Of a DNA stretch of 64,000 nt, positions 44,948 to 55,106 are shown piece by piece; positions within the stretch are counted from its first letter, which is position 1; every line of letters begins with the position of its first letter. This DNA comes from an uncultured Actinomycetes bacterium (GTDB lineage Bacteria; Actinomycetota; Actinomycetes; Nanopelagicales; Nanopelagicaceae): NCBI GenBank assembly GCA_903825945.1, contig CAIKCJ010000029.1:1-64000 (forward strand), written 5' to 3'. The notes beneath the pieces are model-generated. The model was not told the DNA's origin and made no database searches. It saw nothing but the letters and a program-made list of their open reading frames with translations. The translations under genes were made by a program, and so were the position numbers.

Positions 44948-46417
44948 CTATTGAGCTGCTCGCTTAGCTGGATTGCCTGATTTGGACTTCTTTTTAGGTG
45001 GCTGGTGTCCCTTTGAGGGGGCTTTACCCATTCCAGGCAACCCCGCTGGCATGCCTTTCATGCCAGGCATGCCAGGCATGCCAGGCATACCCGGGATTCC
45101 CCCACCGTTTCGGAGCTGACGCATCATCTTCTGAGCTCCAACAAATCGGTCGACCAAAGTATTGACCTCGGAAACGCTCCGCCCACTTCCCTGCGCAATT
45201 CGGGCACGGCGAGAGCCATTGAGAATCTTTACATTCACTCGCTCTTGAGGCGTCATAGACCTAACGATTGCCTCTGTACGAACCAGCTCGCCTTCGTCAA
45301 AATTCTCCAGCTGCTTCTTCATGGCACCTGAGTTCATGCCCGGGAGCATGCCCAGCATCTTGGTCATCGAACCCATCTTCTTGATCGCCTGCATTTGATC
45401 AAGGAAGTCAACCAAGGTGAAGTCATCGCCCGCAGCAAACTTCTCCTCTAAATTCTTAGAGACCTGAGGGTCGAAAGCTGCTTTGGCTTGCTCTGCCAGG
45501 GTCTGTACATCTCCCAGACCCAAAATTCGCGATGCCATGCGATCGGGATAGAAGAGATCAAAATCTTTTGACTTCTCGCCAGTCGCAGCAAACATGATTG
45601 GCCGCGATGTCCGAGAGACTATCGAGAGCGCTGCTCCTCCTCGTGCATCACCATCAAGCTTGGTGAGCACAACACCATCAAAGCCAACACCCGCCAAGAA
45701 GGCCTCCGCTGTACGAACGGCATCTTGGCCGACCATCGCATCAACAACAAAAAGAATCTCATCTGGCGATACCGCGTCACGAATATCAGCGGCTTGCTTC
45801 ATTAGCTCTGCATCAACACCCAAACGACCTGCCGTATCAACGATCAGGAAGTTATGAAACTTATCTTCAGCGAATTTACGTCCGGCTTTAGCGACCGCGA
45901 TCGGGTCTCCTACGCCATTGCCAGGCTCGGGCGCAAAGACCGGAACGCCAACATAGCTACCCACTTGTTGGAGCTGAGTTACAGCATTTGGACGTTGCAA
46001 ATCTGAAGCAACAAGGAGAGGAGTGTTTCCCTGACTCTTTAAATAGAGAGCCAATTTTCCGGCAAGTGATGTCTTACCCGCACCCTGCAGACCTGTGAGC
46101 ATGATGACCGTCGGGCCTTTTTTAGCCATACGGATACGACGTGCACTACCGCCAAGAATCTCGGTGAGCTCCTGATTGACGATATCAAAAATTGCTTGGG
46201 ATGGATTAGTCCCACGATTGACCTGCTCTAATTCGGCAAGTGAACGCTCCTTGATTCGATCGGCAAATTTCTCTGCTACCTCGAGAGCAACATCTGAATC
46301 GATGAGGGCGCTCTTGATCTCCAGGACAATTTCATCGATATCCCCTGGCTTGATCTTTCCCTTTTTTCGCAGGGAGGAAAAAGCCGACGAGAACTTGGAG
46401 GAGAGTGAATCAAACAC
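44948..46417 (-). CDS. ffh: Signal recognition particle GTPase Ffh
   Basis: Recognises signal sequences on nascent chains and docks with FtsY. The 489-residue protein has the NG domain with G1 GLQGAGKTS (about 107-115), the SRP DTAGR and TKLDGDARGG motifs, and a Met-rich M domain. After the M domain it has an unusual run of GMP repeats (GMPGMPGMPGMKGMP) and a basic tail. Coordinates place it downstream of the nitrogen genes, as in Corynebacterium and Mycobacterium. Confidence 0.97.
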   Translation of the reverse strand: MFDSLSSKFSSAFSSLRKKGKIKPGDIDEIVLEIKSALIDSDVALEVAEKFADRIKERSLAELEQVNRGTNPSQAIFDIVNQELTEILGGSARRIRMAKKGPTVIMLTGLQGAGKTSLAGKLALYLKSQGNTPLLVASDLQRPNAVTQLQQVGSYVGVPVFAPEPGNGVGDPIAVAKAGRKFAEDKFHNFLIVDTAGRLGVDAELMKQAADIRDAVSPDEILFVVDAMVGQDAVRTAEAFLAGVGFDGVVLTKLDGDARGGAALSIVSRTSRPIMFAATGEKSKDFDLFYPDRMASRILGLGDVQTLAEQAKAAFDPQVSKNLEEKFAAGDDFTLVDFLDQMQAIKKMGSMTKMLGMLPGMNSGAMKKQLENFDEGELVRTEAIVRSMTPQERVNVKILNGSRRARIAQGSGRSVSEVNTLVDRFVGAQKMMRQLRNGGGIPGMPGMPGMPGMKGMPAGLPGMGKAPSKGHQPPKKKSKSGNPAKRAAQ

Positions 46418-46485
46418 GGCGTAATGCTACTAGGAGCCACTAGGAGTCAAGACCCACCTATCGCGCGAGAGCGGACGATCCTTCT

Positions 46486-48747
46486 CTAGATATTCGAGTG
46501 TAGAAGTTCCTCAAGTCTGTGAGCCAAACGGTTGGCTTGAACTTCGTGTAGTGGACCGCCTTGCAAGTCGGCTACATAGATGGTGTCGAATGCCTCAGCA
46601 CCCAGGGTCGTCACGATTGCAGCTCGGATATCTGCGCCAAACTCCGAGATTGCCTTAGTCACTGTGTACAAAATTCCGGGCTGGTCGTGCATCCGGACTT
46701 CCACGATCGTGGCATCGGTAGCGACGCTGTTAAGGATACTGACAACAGGTGGCGGAACGCTTAATCCAGGAGATCTGCGATAAGACGCGATTCGATCATC
46801 AATTCGAGTTTGCAAGCCTTCGGCATCATCTAGCGCTTTGTTAATTTTTTCAACTATTGCTTCTGTTGTCGGTAGATCAACATTCACATCGACGCTCACC
46901 AGCCAATTCATGACCGCTGAATTATTAACGGTACGAGTCTTAGCGGAGCGAACATCCATTCTGGAGATGCTTAAGACCGCGGCTACTATCGAGAGCAGCC
47001 CCGGGCGGTCAGGAGCGATGATTTCGATATCCACAAAATTATCGCGAGCAGCGAGCGAGACCGACAACTCTCCGGTCTGTGCTTTTGCTAATTGATCATG
47101 GCGCAGTTCAATACGAGCAGCAGGAGCAATACCTTGCATCGATGCAAGTGTGCGAGATACCAAGTCGGTAACTAGACCCGCCTTCCAATCACTCCAGGCA
47201 GTGCGGCCGGTAGCTTCTCCATCGGCGATCGAAAGTCCATGCAGGAGTTCTAAAAGTTCAGCGCTCCCTACAAGACTCTTTACATACTCAAGTGTCTGAG
47301 GATCGTCGAGATCTCGACGTGTCGCAACGGCTGATAAAAGAAGATGATGCTTCACCATTTCTGCAATTAGTTCAGACTCGTCTTCGTCGAAACCTAATCG
47401 CAGCGCGAGTGGCCTTATCAACTCTTGACCGTACTCCGAATGGTCTTTACCTTCATAACCCTTTCCAATGTCGTGAAAGAGGGACGCGACGAGCAAGATA
47501 TCCGGGCGATGCACTTGCCTTGTCAGTGCAGCGGCTTGAACCGCCGTCTGCACCATGTGGCGATCAACGGTGTGATGATGCAGAACGTTGCGTTGTGGCA
47601 AAAAGCGCACATGGCTCCACTCGGGAATCCATCGCTCAATCAAACCCTCTTGGTCGAGCGTCTCAAAAGGGTCGATCATTGCGCTGCCCGCACCGAGAAG
47701 CACAACAAGATCTTCGCGCGCAGCACGTGGCCACGGCACAGGCATCGGGGCGAAATGTTCGGCGATCTCCATCGCAGTTTCTACCGAGAGTCGAAGTCCG
47801 CGTTGGGCTGCAAGCGCTGCTGCACGCAGCCCAATACCCGGATCTTCACTCGCTAAATATCCAGGTGCCAGCCTGATCTCTCCTCGATAAATCTCTAATC
47901 CTCGAGCAATTGGCTCATGACGTCTGCGCTTAAAAAATGATGTATCCAGTTTTTGAGTGATCTCATGCCACGTCAGCTCCATCACATAATCCACTGCTCG
48001 CGCAGCTTTAGAGAGCTGGGTCATCAGCAGGTCTGCATCTGTAAATGCGAGTTCGGCTGCAACCGCATCTTGTTCTGTGAGAAGAAGTTGATCGCGATGG
48101 CGTCCTGTTACTTTGTGTAGGGCATCGCGAACATTAGCGATCAGCGCCTCAGACTCGGCCAATCGCGGCATAGCCACTGGGACTATCTCACTTCTCTCTA
48201 AAGCCTTAAGAGCATTGATATCGCGCAAGCCACCTCGAGATTCTTTGAGGTCTGGCTCGAGTAAGAATGCCAACTCCCCTGAACGCTCGGCCCGTTCTGC
48301 AATCGAGTTACGAAGCGGTTGCAAGTAGGTACGAATATTTTTTCGCCAATTCTTCTTGGCATCCGCAGCAACGGCGGCAGTCAGTAGATCGTTTCCTGCA
48401 ATATGTCGAAGATCCAGCAAACCCATAGCAACTTTAAAATCATGGCCAGAGACCGTGCGCGTCTCGCTGCGAGTACGGACCGAATAATCAACCTGTCGGC
48501 CAACACTCCACAGCGGGTTCAGTAGTGCGCTGACAAATGCGGAGAGTTGTTTTTCATCCACGCCATTGTGAAGCAGCAAAATATCTAGATCAGAACCTGG
48601 GGAGAGCTCCCCACGGCCAAAGCCTCCAACTGCAGCAAGTGCTATCTCGTTACTTTCTAACTCTGCAACGAGAAGAGCGTCGTGAAAGAGTCCGGCAAGT
48701 TCTCTATCACTTGCATCAGATCTATCACGACGCTCTCTTGTACCCAT
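46486..48747 (-). CDS. glnD: PII uridylyl/adenylyltransferase GlnD
   Basis: Senses glutamine and modifies or demodifies the PII protein. The 753-residue protein has the nucleotidyltransferase motif GGFGRGELSPGSDLDILLL (residues about 41-59), an HD hydrolase domain (SLFHDIGKGYEGKDHSEYG) and two C-terminal ACT domains that bind glutamine (IEIIAPDRPGLLSIVAAVL and VRMHDQPGILYTVTKAI). In actinobacteria the enzyme adenylylates GlnK. It lies 28 bp after glnK in the amtB-glnK-glnD operon. It is shorter at the N terminus than the enterobacterial enzyme. Confidence 0.95.
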   Translation of the reverse strand: MGTRERRDRSDASDRELAGLFHDALLVAELESNEIALAAVGGFGRGELSPGSDLDILLLHNGVDEKQLSAFVSALLNPLWSVGRQVDYSVRTRSETRTVSGHDFKVAMGLLDLRHIAGNDLLTAAVAADAKKNWRKNIRTYLQPLRNSIAERAERSGELAFLLEPDLKESRGGLRDINALKALERSEIVPVAMPRLAESEALIANVRDALHKVTGRHRDQLLLTEQDAVAAELAFTDADLLMTQLSKAARAVDYVMELTWHEITQKLDTSFFKRRRHEPIARGLEIYRGEIRLAPGYLASEDPGIGLRAAALAAQRGLRLSVETAMEIAEHFAPMPVPWPRAAREDLVVLLGAGSAMIDPFETLDQEGLIERWIPEWSHVRFLPQRNVLHHHTVDRHMVQTAVQAAALTRQVHRPDILLVASLFHDIGKGYEGKDHSEYGQELIRPLALRLGFDEDESELIAEMVKHHLLLSAVATRRDLDDPQTLEYVKSLVGSAELLELLHGLSIADGEATGRTAWSDWKAGLVTDLVSRTLASMQGIAPAARIELRHDQLAKAQTGELSVSLAARDNFVDIEIIAPDRPGLLSIVAAVLSISRMDVRSAKTRTVNNSAVMNWLVSVDVNVDLPTTEAIVEKINKALDDAEGLQTRIDDRIASYRRSPGLSVPPPVVSILNSVATDATIVEVRMHDQPGILYTVTKAISEFGADIRAAIVTTLGAEAFDTIYVADLQGGPLHEVQANRLAHRLEELLHSNI

Positions 48748-48775
48748 AATGAGTTAAGTCTACGTACCTTAACCC

Positions 48776-49123
<348 letters not shown>

Positions 49124-49135
49124 TTAGTAATTGGA

Positions 49136-50407
49136 TTATTTGCTAGATGTGAAGTTAGAGAGGAAACGTGATCCATCAGAGAGATTTGCACTCTCGTAGG
49201 CTGTCTCACCATGCTGAGATAGATCCAGTCCAGCGACTTCATCTTCCTCAGAGATACGCATACCGATCGTCTTATCTAAGATCTGGGCCAGGATATAAGT
49301 GACGATGAATGAATACGCTACTACTGCAACAACTGCTAGAGCTTGGTGACCCATAAGAGTCCATCCACCCTTGTAGAAGAGTCCGTTTGCGCCGTTAACC
49401 ATCTTGGTACCAAAGAAGCCGATTAAGAGAGCTCCGAGGATTCCACCAACAAGGTGAACTCCAACAACATCGAGCGCATCATCGAACTTAAATACATTCT
49501 TCAGTCCTACTGCCAAGCAGCAGACAACACCAGCAGCAAGGCCGATAGCGATTGAACCCATTGGGCTAACGAATCCACACGCTGGGGTAATTGCTACAAG
49601 ACCAGCAATCGCACCAGATGCAGCACCGAAAGTTGTTGCATGTCCATCACGAATCTTTTCAGTCAACATCCATGCAATGAGAGCTGCTCCGGTCGCTGTA
49701 TTTGTATTAACGAAAGCATATGCAGAAAGAGTATTGGCACCTAGTGCTGAGCCAGCGTTGAAGCCGAACCAACCGAACCAAAGAAGTCCTGCACCAAGCA
49801 AAATGAATGGGACGTTGTGCGGACGCATGCGCTCCTTCGGCCATCCCTTGCGCTTTCCAAGAACAAGAACCAAAGCAAGTGCAGCTGCACCAGCATTGGC
49901 GTGAACAACAGTTCCACCTGCGAAATCTTCGGCACCCTTCTTAAATAACCAACCTGAAGGAGAGAAGACCCAGTGAGCAACTGGTGCATAGACAATGACG
50001 AGCCAGATGGCGCTAAATACAACCCAGCTACCGAACTTAATGCGATCTGCAGAACCACCAGTGATAAGGGCAGGGGTGATGATCGCGAACATCAGCTGGA
50101 AGGCACAGAAGACAAGTGGCGGAATAGTGAGTGTTTCAAAACCCGTTGCTTGTTGCCAAATGTGATTGAGGCCGAACTGATGGAGGTTTCCGATCAAAGA
50201 GTTCTTGCCGTTGAACGCAAGGCTATAAACGCCTGTAATCCAAAGGACGCTGACTATTCCCATTGTTACAAAATTTTGCGCGAGCATTCCGAGTACATTC
50301 TTACCGCGAACCATGCCGCCATAGAAGAAGGCCAAGCCGGGCGTCATGAGCAGAACAAGCGCTGCGGATGCCAAGATCCACGCTGTATCACCAGTGTTAT
50401 ATTGCAT
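49136..50407 (-). CDS. amtB: Ammonium transporter AmtB
   Basis: Eleven-helix ammonium channel of 423 residues. Conserved Asp/His features appear in FAGGTVVHANAGAAALAL and GVHLVGGILGALLIG, which hold the twin pore histidines. First gene of the amtB-glnK-glnD unit. GlnR-like half-sites at 50493-50530, about 85-125 bp upstream, suggest induction under nitrogen limitation. Confidence 0.97.
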   Translation of the reverse strand: MQYNTGDTAWILASAALVLLMTPGLAFFYGGMVRGKNVLGMLAQNFVTMGIVSVLWITGVYSLAFNGKNSLIGNLHQFGLNHIWQQATGFETLTIPPLVFCAFQLMFAIITPALITGGSADRIKFGSWVVFSAIWLVIVYAPVAHWVFSPSGWLFKKGAEDFAGGTVVHANAGAAALALVLVLGKRKGWPKERMRPHNVPFILLGAGLLWFGWFGFNAGSALGANTLSAYAFVNTNTATGAALIAWMLTEKIRDGHATTFGAASGAIAGLVAITPACGFVSPMGSIAIGLAAGVVCCLAVGLKNVFKFDDALDVVGVHLVGGILGALLIGFFGTKMVNGANGLFYKGGWTLMGHQALAVVAVVAYSFIVTYILAQILDKTIGMRISEEDEVAGLDLSQHGETAYESANLSDGSRFLSNFTSSK

Positions 50408-50492
50408 CGATTCTCCAATAATAAATCCGAGTAGTTGTCGTGCGGATGCTGAAGATCTCGTCGTTGAGAGGTCGTAATAGTTGCTCGAACCT

Positions 50493-50530
50493 GTTACGCC
50501 AAATGCCGTGTCGTGTTACGGCTAGGTTAC
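50493..50530 (-). promoter_or_regulatory. GlnR-like half-sites upstream of amtB
   Basis: On the minus strand GTAAC-N6-GTAAC (50515-50530) matches the actinobacterial GlnR pattern GTNAC-N6-GNAAC. A third GTAAC (50493-50497) follows. Starts are separated by 11 and 22 bp, so all lie on one face of the helix. Confidence 0.6.
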
Positions 50531-50579
50531 AATATTTTAGAGCCACCGAGGGGAATTCCTGCGGATTTGGACTCTTCCC

Positions 50580-50616
50580 GCTTGGAACAAGCATCAGCAC
50601 CCGGCTCCTGAGCCGG
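50580..50616 (-). terminator. Tandem hairpins after ftsY
   Basis: CCGGCT-CCTG-AGCCGG (50601-50616) begins right after the ftsY stop on the minus strand, followed by a second small hairpin GCTTG/CAAGC (about 50579-50592). There is no T run. Probably a weak terminator separating ftsY from the amtB promoter. Confidence 0.45.
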
Positions 50617-51471
50617 TCAGGATCCGCTTGGCTCCTCAAGCAGGCCCTGGATATAACGATCTGGGTCAAAAGGAGCGAAATCGGTTGCGCTCTCCCCCGT
50701 CCCCACAAACTTGATTGGAACCCCGGTCTCGCGTTCTATAGCCAGGGCTATTCCACCCTTTGCTGAACCATCGAGCTTGGTCAAGATCAGCCCCGTTACT
50801 CCAACGCTCTCGATAAAGCTCTTTGCCTGTGCGATTCCATTTTGACCTGTGGTCGCATCGACAACCAAGAGGACCTCATCAATAGGTGAACTCTTGCCAG
50901 CTACTCGTTTGATCTTCGCTAATTCGTCCATGAGATTAGATTGGGTGTGGAGTCGACCCGCAGTATCAATAATTAGGTAATCAGCCATCTGATCTTGAGC
51001 TTTCGAGACGGCATCAAAGACAACTGCAGCAGGATCACCTTGAAATTTTCCCGCAACAACGTTGACACCAATTCGACTCCCCCAGGTCTGAAGTTGTTCG
51101 ATTGCTGCGGCACGAAAGGTATCGGCTGCGGCAACGACAACTTTTCTATCTTCAGATTTGAGTTGGTTCATCAATTTTGCTACGGAAGTTGTCTTACCGG
51201 TTCCATTAATTCCCACAACCATGACGAGAGTTGGTCGATCTTCGTGAAAACTTAAGGAGCGGTTAGCATCTGTCATCACTGATCTCAGGGCCTGCGAAAG
51301 TGCAACTTCCAACTCATCAATTTTCTCGCGCTTGGCGATATCAATCAGTGAATCTGTGAGAGTCGCTCCTAGATCGGCTTCAATCAACGTAGTGCGCAGC
51401 TCATCCCAATCAGTAGTGCTTACGCCGACAGCACTTCGCAGTTTGTTAAAGATTTTAGAAAATAAGGCCAC
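50617..51471 (-). CDS. ftsY: Signal recognition particle receptor FtsY
   Basis: GTPase receptor that docks Ffh-ribosome complexes at the membrane. The 284-residue protein is essentially only the NG domain, with G1 GINGTGKTTSVAKL, the DTAGRL segment, TKLDGSAKGG and the FVGTGESATDFAPFD C-terminal motif. The long acidic or membrane-anchoring N-terminal region seen in many actinobacterial FtsY proteins is absent; an amphipathic first helix (MALFSKIFNKLRSAV) may bind the membrane. It follows smc in the same direction. Confidence 0.96.
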   Translation of the reverse strand: MALFSKIFNKLRSAVGVSTTDWDELRTTLIEADLGATLTDSLIDIAKREKIDELEVALSQALRSVMTDANRSLSFHEDRPTLVMVVGINGTGKTTSVAKLMNQLKSEDRKVVVAAADTFRAAAIEQLQTWGSRIGVNVVAGKFQGDPAAVVFDAVSKAQDQMADYLIIDTAGRLHTQSNLMDELAKIKRVAGKSSPIDEVLLVVDATTGQNGIAQAKSFIESVGVTGLILTKLDGSAKGGIALAIERETGVPIKFVGTGESATDFAPFDPDRYIQGLLEEPSGS

Positions 51472-51494
51472 AGTTACCCCAAACCGATAAGAAG

Positions 51495-54400
51495 TTAGAC
51501 GGTCTCGGATTCACGTAAGCGTTGAGAAATTACCTCTGAGACGCCATCGCCACGCATCGTCACTCCGTAGAGTGCATCTGCAATCTCCATGGTGCGCTTC
51601 TGGTGGGTAATGATGATGAGCTGTGATTTTTCGCGAAGTTCTTCAAAGACGCCAAGTAGACGTCCCAAGTTGGTGTCGTCCAACGCGGCTTCGACTTCAT
51701 CCATGACGTAGAACGGACTTGGACGGGCCTTGAAAATTGCTACGAGCATGGCGACTGCAACCAATGAGCGTTCGCCACCTGAGAGCAATGAAAGACGCTT
51801 AACACGCTTTCCTGGTGGGCGAGCTTCTACATCCACACCCGTAAGCATCATGTTGCTTGGATCAGTAAGAATCAAGCGACCCTCACCACCTGGGAAGAGT
51901 CTGGCGAAGATCGCCTTGAATTCGCGTTCAGTATCACGATAAGCCTGAGCAAAGATTTCGACAACCTTGTCATCAACTTCCTTGATGATGTCTAGGAGAT
52001 CTTTCTTCGTCTTCTTCAAATCTTCGAGTTGCTCAGCCAAGTAACGCAGGCGCTCTTCGTGTGCGTTGTACTCCTCAAGAGCCAATGGGTTGATCTTGCC
52101 CAACATAGTGAGTCCACGTTCAGCCTGAGCCAATCGCTTTTCTTGTTGATCGCGACGATAAGGGATCAAATCTCCAGGTATAAAATTACCTTCTTCATCT
52201 TCGATATGAGTCGGAACATCGTTCTCTGGACCATACTCGGCGACCAAGGTGGCTACATCAATACCCATTTCTTCAACGGCGCGAGTTTCAAGTTGTTCGA
52301 TGCGCATGCGCTGTTCAGCGCGCGCGATCTCATCTTGATGCACACTTGAAGTGAGTTGATCTAATTCAGTAGTCAGTTCTCGAACGCGACCGCGGATCGA
52401 GAGAGTCTCACCTTCCCTGTCAGAACGTGCAGCTTCTAGGCGCTCACGTTCGGCAAGGGCCTTTGCAATTGTTACTTCGATCTGAATAAGCGCTTCATAC
52501 GCACAATCCGCAATCTCCTGCGCGGCCTTTGCGGCAATTGCGCGTTGCTCCATGCGAGCGATTGCTTTTACTGCATTGTCGCGCTCTGTCTGCGCGGCGA
52601 TCTCCAGCACCTTTGCGCGTGCACCAATTGCAGTAACGCGTTCTTCGAGTGTGCGAAGTTCGAGACGTGAATCGACTTGCGATGTGCGCAGCGCTGCAAC
52701 TTTGTTGCGAAGTTCTTCACGAGCACTGGTATCAGGCTCTTGCGGCATCACAGTCGATTCGAATTGCGCAATCGCACTCTGCAAATCATTCTCGTCGTGG
52801 GTGCGCTGTTCTGTTGCGGCCACGATAGAAGCAGCCAAACGGTCGAGTTCTGCTTGTGCGCTCTTCACGTTCTGGCCAGCAACCGCCATTTGCTCTGCAA
52901 GACCTGACATCTTGGCATCAGATTCGTTAAGTCCAGCCAGTGCGAGATCATGTGCTTTCTGGGCAACCTCTAACGCGCTCTGCGCCTTAGCAAGTTCAAA
53001 TTTAAGTAGATCGCATGTTGCGACCGTGCTCTCGAGTTCAGTACGAGTGCGCTCAATGAGCGATGAAATTTCGATTGCGCTATTTGTTCCAGCAGAACCA
53101 CCTCGAACACGATTGCGACTAACAAGATCACCATCGCGCGTTACTGCAGTTACGCCAGGATTTGCGTCAACAACGCGGCGTGCTTCCTCTAGATCGTTCA
53201 CTGCGACGACTCCAGCAAGCAGGGCTTGAATCATTGAACTCAAGCCATCTGAAGCAATGAGTGAAGAGAGCGGTTCAAGTCCGGCAGGAGTTGGGCGCTC
53301 TGATCCGAATTCGCCATCGACTACGAGCAGTTCGGATTGACCCGCCGCTTCCGACTTGAGCATGCCAAGAGCATGAACGGCCGAGGAGAGATCTGAGACA
53401 ACGATGGATTCAGCCAGTGGCCCAAGGGCCGCTGCAACCGCAGCTTCCCACCCTGCTCGAACTGAAATTAAGGCAGAGAGTCGACCGCGACTACTCGCCC
53501 CGCCGCGACCTTCCAAGATTGCTGCTCCGCCATCGCGATGGAGAAGTGATTCTTCTAGCGCGCTCAAACGTGCGGTAAGGCCAGCGCGATCTCGTCCTGC
53601 ACTCTGCTCTCGCTCAAGCAGCGCTGTGTGCTCAGCAACAAGTTTCTCTAATTCGCTCTTTGCCTTTTCGTATACAGAATCAAGTTCTGGTTCAAATCGA
53701 TCTACTCCTGCAATTTCTGCTTCGAGCTCGGCGAACGTTGTTCTAAAAGCGCTTAGGCGTGTTGCTGCTTCTACCCGTGCTGAATCAAGACGTGCTAACT
53801 CTGCGTCCGTTGCATCGATGCGTGCGCGAAGTCCGTTGATATGACCCTCTTGGCGAGCTGTTCCTTCACGTTGATCCGAGACTGCGCGCAGCGCTGCAGC
53901 AACCCTGCCCTCTTCCTGAGAGAGCGCGGATTCGCTACTGCGAAGTACTTCTGAAATTCCGGCGAGCTTGGCTTTAGCACCTTCAACTTGAGCTGCTTGT
54001 TCCTTCTCTTGCTCACGCAGTGTGAGGGCTTCGGCATCCATGCTTTCTGGATCGCGGCCATTGGCGCGCGCTTCTTCACGCTCTTCCGACAGGAACCGTG
54101 CTCGCTCAGATGAGAGTGATTGAATTCCGCGGAATTTTTCACGTTGAGCAGTAAGGCGATAGTAGCTTTCTTGTGCGCTAACAAGGAGTGGATTCTCCCG
54201 AAGCGAAATTGAGTCGAGCTCAACTTCACGCGCCCTTGCAGTATTGAGTTGCTCTTCAACGACATCGCGACGTCCACGAAGTGACGTTTCATCCGCAACT
54301 TCCGCTGCAAAAGTTCCGCGCAATGAGATCAGATCGTCGGCGAGAAGACGAAGACGTGCATCTCTAGCATCACTTTGAATGATAGAAGCCTTGCGTGCCA

Positions 54401-55031
54401 CTTCGGCTTGCTTGCCCAGTGGTTTAAGTTGGCGACGAAGTTCGACCGTTAAATCTTGAATACGAGCAAGGTTGCCTTGCATCGAATCTAGTTTGCGAAG
54501 TGCTTTTTCTTTGCGCTTGCGATGCTTGAGAACGCCGGCAGCTTCCTCGATAAATGCGCGTCGCTCTTCTGGGTTAGCCAGGAGAATTGCATCAAGTTGG
54601 CCCTGGCCAACAATGACATGCATCTCGCGGCCGATACCGCTATCGCTGAGCAATTCCTGAATATCAAGCAGACGAGTGGTCTCGCCATTGAGTTGGTATT
54701 CACTTGTTCCGTTGCGGAAAAGTATTCGAGTGATTGTTACCTCAGTAAATTCGATGGGAAGAACACCATCTGAATTATCAATCGTGACCGAAACTTCTGC
54801 GCGACCTAGTGGCGCACGACCTGATGTACCCGCAAAGATGACATCTTCCATCTTGCCGCCACGAAGCGACTTTGCGCCCTGTTCACCCATCACCCATGAA
54901 AGGGCATCAACAACGTTCGATTTTCCAGAGCCGTTGGGACCCACCACGCACGTGATTCCTTCTTCGAGAAGAAGGGTTGTCGACGAAGCAAAGGACTTAA
55001 ACCCCTTGAGGGTCATGCTCTTTAAATACAC
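51495..55031 (-). CDS. smc: Chromosome segregation protein SMC
   Basis: A 1178-residue SMC ATPase for chromosome compaction and segregation. Walker A is GPNGSGKSNV (32-41), followed by long coiled coils, a hinge domain at about 500-660 with Gly-rich segments, and the C-terminal signature LSGGERSLVAVAM and Walker B YVMDEVEAALDD. Works with ScpA/ScpB, not in this window. The gene lies between ftsY and rnc; mutM, usual here in Mycobacterium, is missing. Confidence 0.98.
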   Translation of the reverse strand: MYLKSMTLKGFKSFASSTTLLLEEGITCVVGPNGSGKSNVVDALSWVMGEQGAKSLRGGKMEDVIFAGTSGRAPLGRAEVSVTIDNSDGVLPIEFTEVTITRILFRNGTSEYQLNGETTRLLDIQELLSDSGIGREMHVIVGQGQLDAILLANPEERRAFIEEAAGVLKHRKRKEKALRKLDSMQGNLARIQDLTVELRRQLKPLGKQAEVARKASIIQSDARDARLRLLADDLISLRGTFAAEVADETSLRGRRDVVEEQLNTARAREVELDSISLRENPLLVSAQESYYRLTAQREKFRGIQSLSSERARFLSEEREEARANGRDPESMDAEALTLREQEKEQAAQVEGAKAKLAGISEVLRSSESALSQEEGRVAAALRAVSDQREGTARQEGHINGLRARIDATDAELARLDSARVEAATRLSAFRTTFAELEAEIAGVDRFEPELDSVYEKAKSELEKLVAEHTALLEREQSAGRDRAGLTARLSALEESLLHRDGGAAILEGRGGASSRGRLSALISVRAGWEAAVAAALGPLAESIVVSDLSSAVHALGMLKSEAAGQSELLVVDGEFGSERPTPAGLEPLSSLIASDGLSSMIQALLAGVVAVNDLEEARRVVDANPGVTAVTRDGDLVSRNRVRGGSAGTNSAIEISSLIERTRTELESTVATCDLLKFELAKAQSALEVAQKAHDLALAGLNESDAKMSGLAEQMAVAGQNVKSAQAELDRLAASIVAATEQRTHDENDLQSAIAQFESTVMPQEPDTSAREELRNKVAALRTSQVDSRLELRTLEERVTAIGARAKVLEIAAQTERDNAVKAIARMEQRAIAAKAAQEIADCAYEALIQIEVTIAKALAERERLEAARSDREGETLSIRGRVRELTTELDQLTSSVHQDEIARAEQRMRIEQLETRAVEEMGIDVATLVAEYGPENDVPTHIEDEEGNFIPGDLIPYRRDQQEKRLAQAERGLTMLGKINPLALEEYNAHEERLRYLAEQLEDLKKTKKDLLDIIKEVDDKVVEIFAQAYRDTEREFKAIFARLFPGGEGRLILTDPSNMMLTGVDVEARPPGKRVKRLSLLSGGERSLVAVAMLVAIFKARPSPFYVMDEVEAALDDTNLGRLLGVFEELREKSQLIIITHQKRTMEIADALYGVTMRGDGVSEVISQRLRESETV

Positions 55032-55106
55032 AGGTGTAACCTATCGAAAAAGCACCCATAAGCTATAAATGCCGGGCTCCTAAAACTCTTTACTCGTAGT
55101 TGAGAG

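Noticed and set aside
47292-47876. Plus-strand frame of 194 codons inside glnD
   Set aside because: Antisense to the HD domain of glnD, Arg-rich, with no family pattern.
52552-53229. Long plus-strand frame of 225 codons inside smc
   Set aside because: It is antisense to the SMC hinge and coiled coil, has Ser/Ala/Arg-rich low-complexity translation and no domain pattern. It is a shadow of the codon bias of smc.
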